DNA of 64,000 nt from Hyphochytrium catenoides (Eukaryota > Sar > Hyphochytriomycetes > Hyphochytriales > Hyphochytriaceae). Shown in pieces: positions 1 to 12,300 of the stretch (positions are counted from its first letter, which is position 1; every line of letters begins with the position of its first letter). The stretch lies in contig FLMG01002043.1 in the NCBI GenBank assembly GCA_900088475.1, positions 297 through 64,296 of the forward strand. Reading direction: 5' to 3'. A program made the translations under genes and the position numbers. Below the pieces are notes generated by a model, which was not told the DNA's origin, did not search any database, and saw only the letters and a program-made list of their open reading frames with translations.

Positions 1-21
1 AGAGAGAGAGGGAGAGAGAGA
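1..21. repeat. GA microsatellite at window start
   Basis: A pure purine GA-type run opens the window. It is one of many GA/CT tracts in spacers and introns here. Confidence 0.9.
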
Positions 22-340
22 AAGGAAACTCGTTTGGGTGATGGGTTTCTGATGCGGTTGGGCACGTGTCACGTCGAAAAGAACTGAGATGTGATGAGTC
101 GCCGACCTTCCTTTATATTATTATAGAAAATGATATGATAACACAGCACTGACAGTACCTTACTGGCTCTAACTGGCTCTTCTGACCCTTGTGGCAAGGG
201 ATAGGAAACATTGCTTAGCTGTTGAAATAAAATTGGTTGAATGGGAGTGCTAACATAACAGCAGCACTGCTACGAGTACAAATGATGAAATTTATGACGA
301 AGCATTCAGCCACTATTGAGTTCGTCCCCAAAGCAAGAGG

Positions 341-405
341 CCCTAACCCTAACCCTAGTTCTACTCGTAACCATCCAACGGACTTGCTAACGGGATGTTA
401 GGGTT
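341..405. repeat. Interstitial telomere-like inverted repeat
   Basis: Almost three CCCTAA units (341-358) are followed 39 bases later by a TTAGGG-containing nonamer (397-405) that is the exact reverse complement of 345-353. The two arms could form a 9-bp stem. Telomere-type hexamers facing each other can mark an old end fusion or a repair insertion, but the tract is short enough to be chance plus slippage. A further GGGTTAGGG occurs at 24171-24179. Confidence 0.6.
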
Positions 406-502
406 TCTCCTCTTTGGTTATACTACTGTTTTACCGTAGGACGGGATAGTTAAAACTGAGACTGTAGCTGCACTTCCTGGTTTTTTCACGTTTTATTAGT
501 AG

Positions 503-777
503 TTCCACTGGCCCGCGGAAGTCATCCGCTTGCCGCGGCTGGGGCCCGGCAGATTGATGATATTGACGTGACTCTTTGCTCTTTGGCCATCAGCCGGGAA
601 GCTCGCCTCAACCGGGAGACAACTCTCCGGGAGCCAGGATACGAGCTAATAGGCAGGAAGGGGTGGACCATCATCATCGCTACTGCGAATGATGTACCTT
701 TCTGCCCTGCCCGCCCACTAAAAGACAAGTACGGCGGACAATGGCAGAAGATGGAGATGAACAGCTGCTGCTATTAG
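503..777 (+). CDS. Possible 3'-terminal exon, unknown protein
   Basis: An open frame follows an acceptor-like TTTTATTAGTAG and runs about 91 codons to a TAG at 775-777. The translation has mixed composition (for example IDDIDVTLCSLAISRE and KGWTIIIATANDVPFC) and does not look like a low-complexity shadow. There is no convincing upstream exon and no family was recognised. It could be a terminal exon of a gene starting at or before the window edge, or a chance frame. Confidence 0.3.
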
Positions 778-3309
778 TAGTACCGCATGAACAGGATTAC
801 TCACCGTAAAATAGTCTTAGACACAGCAGGCACAAAGGAAACTTCTTACAGGTAATATGGATATACTACCCTGCCCACTACATAGCAACAGGATGAGATA
901 CTACCTTTCTCCTGCCCGCGTTATTGGGGCACCAAATTCATAAGAAAATGGGAGCCATTGCATTAATATTAGACTACAGGTACCCGTTTGCTACTCATTT
1001 CTCACAGATGTGAGGAGCACGTGAGGTCTCAGAGAGGAGTAGCACTTGGCAACGTGCAAAAATGAGAGAGGAAGATGAGATAATAAGGAATTCACTCAAG
1101 GGAGTGCGCCAAAGCTTAGTTCCTCATTAGGTGGCCTGTTTTCTCAATGAGAGCTGAATAAGAGTTTGACTTTGGCTTTAGCCAAAGCTGGTCACACGAT
1201 AGAAACTTGACGCGTCGTCCTCACGCCTGCTATACAATTTCTCCTCACAAACTGTTAAATCATTTCTTATGGTCACGCAGTGCCAGCCTTCACTTTGTAC
1301 ATCGGATGGTTAGCTCAGTAGCAAAGACCGTGAGCCCTTCCTAAGAGTCTGTTTCGGGGATCTTTGCATGAGAGACGAGCAAATACAAGTTCATTAGCCC
1401 CGCTCCTCATCATATACCATCAGAAAGGGTGCTCTCTTGCTTACCGCTTGGCTGATGTTCTCACTGGCTCTTTGATGTCTGCATACAAGAGCTGGATAAT
1501 ATCCTAACAAGAGAGCAAGCATTAGAATTAAGATTAAATGTGCGCAGTTCAGAGAAGAGCTTAAGGAGAACTAGCTATGCAAGCGAGTGGTGGGGAGTGA
1601 ACTGTAAGGGAGAAGTACCACCCTAAAGTACCTTCATTGGTTGCAGAAAGGAGACATCGATGCCACCAATGTCTGCCACCCTCTCGAGGGCAGAGACCCC
1701 GTCCAGTATCGAAGCCTTCATTTCTCGCCTGCCAAAGAATGAAGGAGTTTGACTCTTGATCCCAGCTCTCCTACACTTCTATTGCAATTGAAACTGTCTT
1801 TCCGCTGACCCTACCTGAGGCTATGCTCGTGCTCGTACCGCATCTCATGCAAATCAACGTTCATCACCACGACATAGAGACTTTCTTGGGCTAATGCCGC
1901 AAGGAGCTTGTTCCAATAATTTCAGGTGAGAAGACCAAAAGTGGAGCATATACAATCGTAAAGAAACGCAGAAAAGTCAGAGCCTCTGTACACAGCGGAG
2001 GAGCTCTCCAAAGACCGCCTCTAGGTCTTGCCCCTCCGATACCCCTACCTTCTTGCTTCGTTCTGTGTCCTGCACCTTGTCGGTGATGGCATCTACCGAG
2101 CGCAGCCTCTCCGAAATATAGCGCTGACACAGCAGGCAGGAGTCGGTAACACGTTAGAATCAGTGGTGACAACTATGATGTATCAGGACAGCTGCAGTAC
2201 TCTATGCCTAGTTGAGGACATAACGCCACGAAGGAAAGAGAAAGAAGGGGAGCAGGATCGGGGGTGAAGATGAGACCTGCAGCAATGTTAGATGCCCGAC
2301 TGCCAAAGAGTTCGCTGCCGATAGGATGCTTAGAGGGACGTAGTCCAGCAGTGGCCTAGCTGCTTCTTCGTCAAACTGAGCCTAAGAGTCCGAAGGAAAA
2401 GGAATGAGAGACTTTGCCAACCGAGAACTTTACGGCATGTCATCCCTTGATGTCTTACCTGTCCATCTGAAGTCCTTCCAACTACCTCAAGAGAGGGCGT
2501 TAGAAGTCTAAAGACTCCTAAGATGCGTAGAAGGACCTATAGTATAGAAAGCACCCGCAATGTCGGGAGAGGAGAGCCAAGAGACTTAGTCACGGAGACA
2601 AGAGAAGGAAGATTTAAAGAAAGCAGTGGGGGCGAAAAACTTGAAAGACTGCAAGGGCAGATAGAGAGAGAGGGCTGTTTCGGGATAGCAGGCGAAGCAA
2701 CCAGATCAACAGCAGCATACGGTATCAAAGGGAGCAGAAGGGTTCCGGAAGCATTGTCCCTAAAGGTCCATGACAACAGGCAAAAGGTGCCAAGGGATAG
2801 AAAAGGAAGTGTTAAGGGCGTTCTCAACCTGTGCAATGAGTTCCTCTATTCTATAGTGGAAGTGATAGTTTCTGCGGCCGCCATTCTCGACCTTTTCGGA
2901 AGAAGTCATGGCCGGCTTTCCCCTCCGAGGACTACTGGATAGACGATTTGGGAAAATGCATGCAGGACATGAGCGAAAGAGAAGAAAGAGCGCGCGTAGT
3001 CAGCCAATTCGTGGTCAGGACTAAAAGGGTAAGAGCTTTCCAACGATAGAGGTCAAGAGATTTCTCGAAGAAGACAAGACTTAGGGAATAGTCAGTTCCA
3101 TCAGGGCAAAGTGCGGAAAGTAAGCAAATAGAGTAAGTAAAGAGAAGGGGAAGAGGTTAGGCCGTAAGTACTATACGAAGGATTGCCCAAGGTCGACAGC
3201 CAAACTTGAGAGAGAAGGTGAACAGCACCAACCCAAAGGTACCAGCAAGGGAATGAAACATATAGAGCGAAGTCGCTCTGGAAGGGCCATCGTAGCCATA
3301 GAATTGCCC
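778..3309. other. Spacer, no supported gene
   Basis: Nothing convincing is seen on either strand. A 139-codon plus frame at 2523-2942 is Arg/Glu/Gly-rich and follows the purine bias of that strand. The opposite strand is CT-rich, like intron or 3' flanking sequence of the NUP188 gene that ends at 3310. Confidence 0.5.
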
Positions 3310-6300
3310 TCAAACTGTGGGAAAGGTGACCGAACAGCTATGATCGAGGCCAGATAGAATGAAACAGAACCTTGTTTGCAGTGCCCTTAGTGCCTCTTTG
3401 ACCGCTGCTGCTTCCTCTTCCTCCTCCGGAGATATCGCGTCAACTAGCGCACTCAGTCGAGCGTGATGTGCTAGGGAGTTGGTGCCCTCTCCCACCGAGT
3501 GGGACAGAGAAAGGAAAAGAGGAGGAAGGAGAGAAAGGAACAGAGAGATGGATCGCAGAGATCTTAGCTTCCACCTCTTTTTCTCCTTCGTCATCTCATA
3601 GAACAGAGTCATGGCAGCTTCGGCTTCTTCCAACAACGCCACAGTCCACTTTGCTGGGCGGAATACGCCTTCTCAGACGAATCGCAGATGGGCGGAGGGA
3701 GAAAGAGAGAGAAAGAGAAAAACGAGAAGAAGATACAGAGCAAGAAGGGCGGTAAGAGTCACGTTTGGGAGGCAGAAAGAGAGGTTGAATACTGTCTTTG
3801 TATAAAGTAGGAGGGCTCGCGGTAAGAACCACGATATGATGCCTGCTAGTCGGAAAAGGAACTAGCTAAAACGCATTGATGGCAGATCGCACCTGGCATA
3901 AGAGGTTCATAAACCTCCAGAAGATATACCAGCTCATCAAGAAAGAAGTCAAAGCTCTCTCCAGTCCTTCTCTCTTCCTGTCTAGCACTTCGAATGAGAT
4001 CTGCCCCGAGGCGAAGTAGTAGACACAAAGAGATATGCGAAGGACTGCGCTCCTGCGCTGAACCGCCTGACGGAGAAAGAGAGAGGTTTGGATGAGTCCT
4101 AAAGATGTAAGGAGAACATAAAAGACAGACAGACGAGAGAGAGAAGGGGAAAAAAGAAAAGAGGGAGCTATACGAGCCATCATAGCATAAGGAGTGACTA
4201 GCAATCCAGTGACAGCCTGAAGAGATGGGCCACAGAGAGGCAGACTATATACAACGATCATCCCCTGACCATATCCTCGTCTCCACACCGTGCGCTTCAC
4301 CGGTGTAGCCCAGTCGTTGGCCTCATTTTCTTGGCTTGCTCTCTCTTCTGCTTCTCGCTTAAGCAACTGGGATACCTGTGAAAAAGAAGAGACACAGGCG
4401 GGGCAAGAAGAAGGAGAGCTCGACTCAGTGTCAAATCCTCCCTTGTGTCTTTCTCGCGACTCTCTTCTGCCTCCATACATTGCTCCCTCTCTAAACCTGA
4501 CCAGTTTGTCTACACTTTTAACTTCCTCGACCTCTTACCACTTCTCCGAAGTACTGACTGTGGATTAGGGTCTGCGGCACTCTCTCCCGCACAAGATCCC
4601 CAGCTAAAAAGGGATTCTGGGCCATTGTGACCAACACTTCCAGGATAGCGCAGGCAGAGTGTGAAGGGGAGCACCGAAGGGAACTGGGAAGAGCTACAGC
4701 AGGGATCGTTGTTGCAATGAAGAGAGAATGAAGAGCAAGTACGAAGAAGAGGGTGAGAGATTCAGCATAATGGTCTAAAGGCTTGCACATAGAAGGAAGC
4801 AATATGTTAATATAGGACTCGAAGACCAGACGAGCAGGCACTCTTAAGCACAAGAGGACAGAACTCGCAAAGCAGGCAGCAGAGGAAAGCTCTTGGACGA
4901 TAACATCTGTCTGAGAATGATGAGGTTGGCTCTGCATCCGGAGAGAACGTCAATGCAGATGGCAAAATGGGTAGAAGCAGAGCGAACGTCACTGCGTTGA
5001 TGGCAGAGCAAACAGGGTAGCGGGTTTCTGGCTTCTACTGACCGTTGTCTGGCAGGTTTTGTCCTGCTTCTGGCTCCTGCGCCAATGATAAAGCCTGGAA
5101 GTGGGAAAGCAGCGCAGACAGGACGCCTTGCTCTCGGAAAGTCTGGAAGTGTTCTCGTCCTTCTAATGACGAAGAGAGAGGTACGAGCCCTGCAGAGCAG
5201 CTTTTCTCTTGGACGAGCAGACAGAGGAGAGCCATACACACTTGGAAGAGAGAATCGAGCTCCTCTATGGAAAAATGGTCCTCTACATCAATGGAAATAG
5301 CCTTGTTAGAGAGGAGAAGGAACTTGAAAGACACAGAAAGAAGGATAGTAGAGATATTCAATCAAGCGGCCAAGAGGACGGCCTAGGTAGTGAAAAGAGC
5401 GCGCAAGCTACTTCTGTCACCTGTCTGGCTTGTTCGTCTTCTATTAGTCCCTTCGCGGAACCTTAAACAGAGTCTAACGAGGTAGACAGCGCGGCCTCTA
5501 ACAGACCGCTGCTGAAAGGAAGAAGATGAAGAGATAACAACTCCGCCATATTCATCATTAGGTTTGTCGGCAGCATTCTCTTGGTCGCCTTCCTCCAGCT
5601 CTCGCAGATGACGGAAGAGCAACAAAGCGGAAGTGAGAACTGCCGTCAACAGTGAGAGAGAGAGCTTCTGCGTCGTTCTAGCTGCGACCGAGAAGAGCTT
5701 TCTCTCCTCCTCCTCTTTGTATTTGGAGAAAAAGTCTCCCATGGGCGAGGGAGAGAACCTATCAGCTAGGGCCAACAACGTATCCAGCAAAGAGATGGAC
5801 TGAGAGACAGTTAAGCGCTTGCTGTGCCGAGCCTAAAGCAGAAAAGAGAGCAAGAAGCACGTAGTGTTAGGTGCAAATGAGGGCACTAGAAGTATGCATA
5901 GGCCCCTGTGGAAGAAGAGGCAGTCTTAAAACAACGACAGGAAGAGAGAGGAAAGGACAAGTCGAAGGTAGAGGACTCTGGTAAAGAGAAAAAGGGAGGC
6001 GCGGCGGATAGGTGGGAGGCTTGGTCTAACCTTTGTCATACTTTTGGCAGGGTCTGCCGTCTTTCTCAGCACAAAGTGCAGCTGATGGTGCAGCATCGCC
6101 GCTAACGACTCACAGATTGCAGAGGTCGAAAGAAGAGACAAGAGACTCTCTTGTCTGTCAACCGCGCGAGTAAGAGCGTCTCCCAAGCTCCGGATCATAG
6201 CGAAGGAGGTGCGATCCCCCGCGAAGAAAGAGACATTCTGGGATGGAGTTTTGCTCGTCTCAGCTACTTCCGCAGGTAGAGGAGGATGCGGTGGAGAGGA

Positions 6301-9300
6301 CTGAACATGCAGAACCGAGGACCGACGAGTGAGAAGTGGCGACATCTCTAGAGAGCTCCTGCTGGTAGAGACCGAGGTTGATGCCATAGGAGAGGAGGAA
6401 GGCTGCAGGCAGCAGACTTCCATAAAGACCTTCCAGCCTCTGATGAGAGAGAGCTATAGAACCAAAGTTCGAGGTAAGACGAAGAAGAAACCAGAGCAAG
6501 GTGTAAATAACCACTGCTTAATGGAGTCTCGCTCTTTCATGCCGTTCTCTTCTCTTCTCTACAACTTTGTCTCTCAATCGTTCACTGCAGCATTTTGCTC
6601 CCTTTCCGCAGTGCCTTACTCCTTTCTTCCCAGGTTATGATAGGAATTTCTGGTCCTCTGTTCCACACTTACCTGCGCGTCGGCATAAGAGAGTGCTCTG
6701 TTCACCCTTTTCACCTGGAGTAGCAGCTCCATCCCTTTAGGATCGGACAGTCCAAGAGCTGCGCTCAGCGCCGCCTCGTTAAGGTCCATAGGAAGAGACA
6801 ATGCGGACTGTATCAAGTAGGGAGAGAAGACAAAGGACTCTCCATATATGGTCTCTCCCCATCGACCTGGTGTCTACCAAACGAACAACTGCATTAGAAG
6901 AAGCTATACGGAGAGCGATAGAGTGCGATAGAGAGAGACATGCACAAAGACAGACAGTGCGCCACCGAATATGACTGTCAAAGGAGGTACCGAGAGACAA
7001 GAGCAAAGTTAGAGCCAACGCTACATGGAGACAAGAGCCACCAGCAAGCATTCTTGGCAGTAGAAGAAGAGGAGGAGAATAGGTACGAAGAGTGGCGCGG
7101 AACTGACCCTAAAGCTATGAAGAGATAGAGAAAGAGTTCTCTCTGCTATCGCTTTTAGCTGCTCAAGCTCCGTGGCACTATAGTCAAACCTCGTGTACTC
7201 GACGACGCAGCGAGAGAAGGTCTCCTCCGAGAAGCACTTTTCCACGTAGGGAAAGAAAAGGAGGGGACCAAAAGAATTAGACGATGGACGGAAATAGAGA
7301 CACCGGACGCGTTTGAGAAAGTCCGGAGAAGACAACCAAGCACGGCAGGGACGGGGACGACATTCAATAGAGGGATAGACAAAGAGATTGACGAGAACTC
7401 GCTCCCCCAGCGCTTTGCATGGAGCGAGAACAGAAGAGGAAATTGCCAGACTGATATACCTTTTTAAGCGTCTCCGTCAGCGCCTTATCCTCGTCCTCAC
7501 CACTGCCTTTCTGATGCCTCGAATGCCATTCCACGGCCAGAATGCCCAGGACGAGACTCCGGCAGGCTAACTGATGGCAGCAGTCGGCTGAATAGCCACT
7601 CTCGTCTACGCAGAGCAAAGGCAGTAAGAGGAAGAGAGAGATTGAAGAGACAGCGAGAGAAAATGAAGACGAAGAGATAGAGGCAAGCTATGTACAGAAT
7701 GCGAGGACTGTCTAGCACCCTTCATTTAAAGAGGTACCTTTGCCTCCTTCTAGTGGGAGAGAGAGAATCGACGTGAGGTTCGCCCAGAAGCTATCGTCCT
7801 GTCTCAATCCTCGAACAACCTATAATGAGAGAGAGGAGAAGAGAGATGTAAATGGAATCAGGTAGATTCGACCAATGAGCCGGCAGCTTTTCACTTCGGA
7901 TACCTTGGTCCTGCAGGCACTCTCCTTCTCTCCCTCTTCCTTTACCCCTCTCTCTATCCTCGCTCCCCTTTCTCTCTCCCTGCCCCCCATATCTTTCTTA
8001 CTCTGTCTGCCTCTTTATTTCTCACTCTTCTGCTTTTTCTCCTCTCTCCCTTCAGCTCCGCCCTTTCTTTTTCCTTCTCTCCGTATGCTGGTCGCAGTCT
8101 CTCTCCATGTGTCCGTCAGAATCGTTGGTGCTATGACAGAATCTCTCTAGAGCTGGTTGTGCCTACCTGGAGATGCTGTCTCCTGCCCACTGCGGCTCCA
8201 TTCCAGAGAAAGAGGAGGACCTGAAGAGTAGCTTCAAGTACCATTGGCTGGTCTACTATCAGAGCTCTTGAGTCCTTGAGAAGGGCAACGAAGATAGAAG
8301 AAAGAGACGGAGACGGATCGGACGCGGCAGATGGAGCCTGAAGAAGAACCCCCGCCAGTCCTACATGGCAGGAAAGAGAGACGAGCAAAAGGACCAGCAG
8401 TATTGGAGTGAGAACCTCACTTTGCAGGAATACAGCTCTGACCTTCTTTTAAGATAGGCATGACATCTCTGTTTCTTGTCCCATCTATCTTTATCCCTTG
8501 TTCTGGGCCTTACCTGGTTGATATTCAAGGGCCGCCTTCACTAGCGCTAAGGCAGCGGTCTTAAGGTGAGGAGACTCATCTCCTGGCTGCTGAAGGGCTC
8601 CCACAACGGAGCGCCGCAGGGCTACGACGTTGAGAGACATGCGGGAGTTCAAGGAGAGAGGGGGAAGGGCAGACAGTGGGTCTGATTAGGAAAACAATTG
8701 GACATACTTATAGCGGTTTCTGCACGAGAAAGGTCCTTCTACCCACCTTCTCCCTGGTCCTCTGAAGGGAAGAAAGCCATGACAGAGCTCTGATGCGGCA
8801 GCTCAGCGATGGGGCGCGAGGAGCCTGTCGCGCTATTCATATTGTCCAAGTTGGAGTCGTCCGTACGACTAGGTGGAGAGACTGAGGACTGCTCAGAGGA
8901 GCAGATGCTTAGATAAACAAGGAGGCGAGTGGCGAGGATGGGTAGTGCTCTCCCTGAGGGCCTCTTATAGTCCAGGAAGGCTCTAACTATGGTCACCAAG
9001 TTGGCTCCATCTAAGAAGAAAGTGGAAGGAGAAGATGGAGGAGGAGTTTGAAGTGAAGAGTAAGAGGAAGCGGAGGAGAGAAAGACTGCCGACGTGGCTG
9101 ACGCATATGTTGAGACCTCTACCGTTGACGTGAGAAGGTCAGCCTTCTGTCTTGCCTTCCACGCCAGCTGAGAAGGAAGCAGCCGAGGATCCACTGGGGA
9201 GGCACAGGAGAGTGGAGAAGATGGGGAAAACTCTTCTGAGAGCACGGCCGCTTCCAAAAGAAGGAGAGACTCAATGGCCATTAACTCAATGAGGTTGTAC

Positions 9301-12300
9301 TCCAAGGCGCTTATACCGCGGAACAGGCCCCTCTCAAAGTCAACAAACCCTCTTTTCCCATAAGAAGACGAGGAGCCAAAGCGACCGCTGTCATTCTTCC
9401 GTCTCATGAGGTCAGAGAGAGTTAGCCCAGTCTGGGACGAGATAGATTCAGTGGTCTGAGCCCTAAAGAGTCCAGCTCCAGTAGACCCGGAGACCAGGAC
9501 GACCAGGGGAGGATAGAGAGCCCGCTGCGTCACTCTGTCGTGAAGAAGCGCCTCTACAACGACAGCAAATTGATAAAGGTGAGGAGTCAGTAAGGCAAAG
9601 TAAGTGCCAGGTGGTAAGAAGAGAAGGACCGACGCCAACGTTTTTCGTGGACGGAGCTTATACCTATGACAATTCGCTTGCTCTCAAGTGCCACAGTGTC
9701 AACTAGGCCCAGGACGGAGTTGGTCTTAAGGTAGGGAAGAGGAGCCTGGGCCGGCGATGCAATCGAGCAGAGGATCAGACGACTACGGATTGACTCAGAG
9801 ATGGAGATTGCGAAAGGCAAGATTGAGTGTGGTGGGCTCTAAGGAAGGATTGAAATCTTCCACCGACAGAACAAATGCAGTCAATGACCAGAGGAAGAGA
9901 CAGAGACAGAGAGTGTAAGAGAGAGAGACAGAGAGTGTAAAAGAGAGAGAGCGAGAGAGAGAGAGAGAGGAAAAGGGAGAGCTGAAGTCGTGAGTAGCTT
10001 TCAAGTTTTACCTCTAGCACTTGGCGCAGAGCTCTAGTACACAGCGCACCAATCTTCCACCGCTGACTGCGACGAGAGTATCTCCAGCTGTCATGGGAGG
10101 ACAGAACGGACAGAATGACGGACAGAATACGAAGCAAAGCAGGTTCCTCCCATCCCTTCCCAAGCGTAACCTCTCCAACCCTTATCAAGAACTGTAGAAG
10201 CATCTCGTCCTCTCTTTCTCCTTTGCTGGGAGGTGGAAGAGGGTGTTGCTCTCCTGCGGGTCCATGCTTTTGAGCACAGAAATAGAGCTCACACACTCTT
10301 TCCACAAAGCGGCCAAAGTCGAGTAGAGTAAGGGGAGAGAGAGAAAGACCACTGGCAGGATGAGAGGAAGAAGGAACAGCAAAGTGCAAGAAGAGTCTTT
10401 CGACTATTGGGAGAGAGAGGCCATATCCCAGCTGCTCTTGTAGAGCATTGACAAAGTCTTTCGCCTCTATCTGCCCACCTTGAAGAGGCATGCCGTCCTC
10501 TCTACTACTCCCTCTTCCCGCGCTTCTCCCTTTGTGACGAAGAAATAAGCCCCGCAATCGCAGCGCCGGGTGCTGCTTCTGAAGAGAGGTGAGCAAGGAA
10601 ATAGAAAGCTCCAAAAGAGAGAGGATCCCCTCATAATTGCCCGTGTGTATCTCGCGTGAATGCAAGAGAGAAAGTGACGCTTGGTAGAAAGAATGAAGAA
10701 GATCTCTTTCGCCTGCTCGTCCCCAAAGTGGTGATGGAGGTACTGCAAGAGAGTCATCCCGCTTCTCCAAGAGGTACAGCAACAGCCGTTTCCCAGTCTT
10801 TAGCCCTGCGACCGTGGAAAAGAGCTTTAGACAGCCCACAGAGATGTCCTGAAGAGTCGCTAGGACATTTTCCTTCTGTCGTTCTCGCCGACGTCTCAAG
10901 CCCTCCCAGTCACTGGAGAGTGGGCTTGAGTGAGAGAAGGAGGAAAGATTCGAGGTTTTATCTGCGGTTGCCTCGTGGCTCACCTCCTGGAGCAGCGCTG
11001 TAGAGTGAAGGAAAGTAGAAAGGACGCCTCGAAGTAGGTAGAGAATGCCGGTATCATCAACAGAAGAACAAAGAGAGGGTGATGAGCTCGAAGCGACAGA
11101 CTTCTGCTTCCTCATCTTCTCACTGCTGAGGGCGGAAAGGAGACGTTCTCTCTCTGTCTCGGAAGTGACCCCAAGCTGCAGGAGATGCTCTTCTGTGACA
11201 GGAAGAGAAAGCAGGTGATCCAAAGTCACGCCTCCTTCCCAAAAGAAGGAGGAGAGGCGTTCCAGCTGATGAGATCTAAGCCAGTTAAGCAGTCTTTCCT
11301 CTTGAATGTGAGAGCCAAAGCGACAAAGAAAGTCGTCCCCTCCATCACCTCTCTCCTTCTCCCCGCCTACGGTCGCATAATAAAGAAGAGAGCCCAGAAG
11401 CTCCACGCTGGACTTGCACTCCAGCAGCGTTTGCGAAAGATTATCCTCAATAGGAGAAAGAGACAGAGTCTTCAGTCTCTTCTGCCCGAACGAATGCGAG
11501 CGATGAGAGGTAGAGGAGACACTGAGGAAGGAAACTAAGTCCTCTACGTTCACTTCCCATAGCCTTTGAAGGTTTTCCACGAGAATTGGCCACGCAGAGA
11601 GAGAATATTCCCACTGGGCAACGGTGGCTCCTGTTTTTTCCACTCCGTAGAGAGCCGAAGAGCGGCGGGACAGAGGAGGAGAAAGTATTTTGCCTCTAGT
11701 TCCCCTCGGAAGCGAGATCCCCTCGGTAGTGTAGGTGTATCTGGAAGAGAGAGCAACCCCTGGAATGTCTGCCACATCAGGTCTCTCCTTATTCCGCTTG
11801 TCCTGTCCAGTAAAGGGAAGCATGGCCAGGAGAGGCTGAGGAGGCAGAGGAAGGGAGAGGAAGGATATCCCTCTTCCTCCTTCTCTTGCTCCAGCTAACC
11901 GCTCAAATACTCGCACTGCGCTCTCCATATCCCCAATTAAGGAAGAACAGAGCGTCGTGAGGGCCCAGGTTCGCCAGGGAAAGAAAGACAAAGAAAGAGA
12001 GATCACTCCCTCAATGGCATCGGGTGTCTCTTCCTCAGTTTCCATTTTACTCCAGACGGTCGAACAGAGAGATGGAACGCCCTTCAATGCTGCAGAGAGG
12101 AGAGTAACAAAGACAACGACATCTTTTTCGGTCTGCGTCTGCTGTAAATAAGGAAGCGCAAGGAAGAGCGCATTGCTAAAGTCTCTCAGTATCCTCTTGG
12201 ACAAGAAAAGGCCATAGAAGGTCCTTCGTGACACCACTTCCTCTCCGTGCAGCGCACTCTGAGGGATCTCGTCAAGCACTTGCAGAGGCAAAGAGGGAAA

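Noticed and set aside
1309-1380. tRNA-like 5' end (GGATGGTTAGCTCAGTAGC)
   Set aside because: The D-arm consensus is present, but no matching acceptor stem, anticodon arm or GTTCRA T-loop follows.
2523-2942. 139-codon plus-strand frame
   Set aside because: Arg/Glu/Gly composition follows purine strand bias; the opposite strand is also open; no domain.
11185-11538. 117-codon plus-strand frame inside NUP188
   Set aside because: Antisense shadow of the large coding exon 12309-10012.
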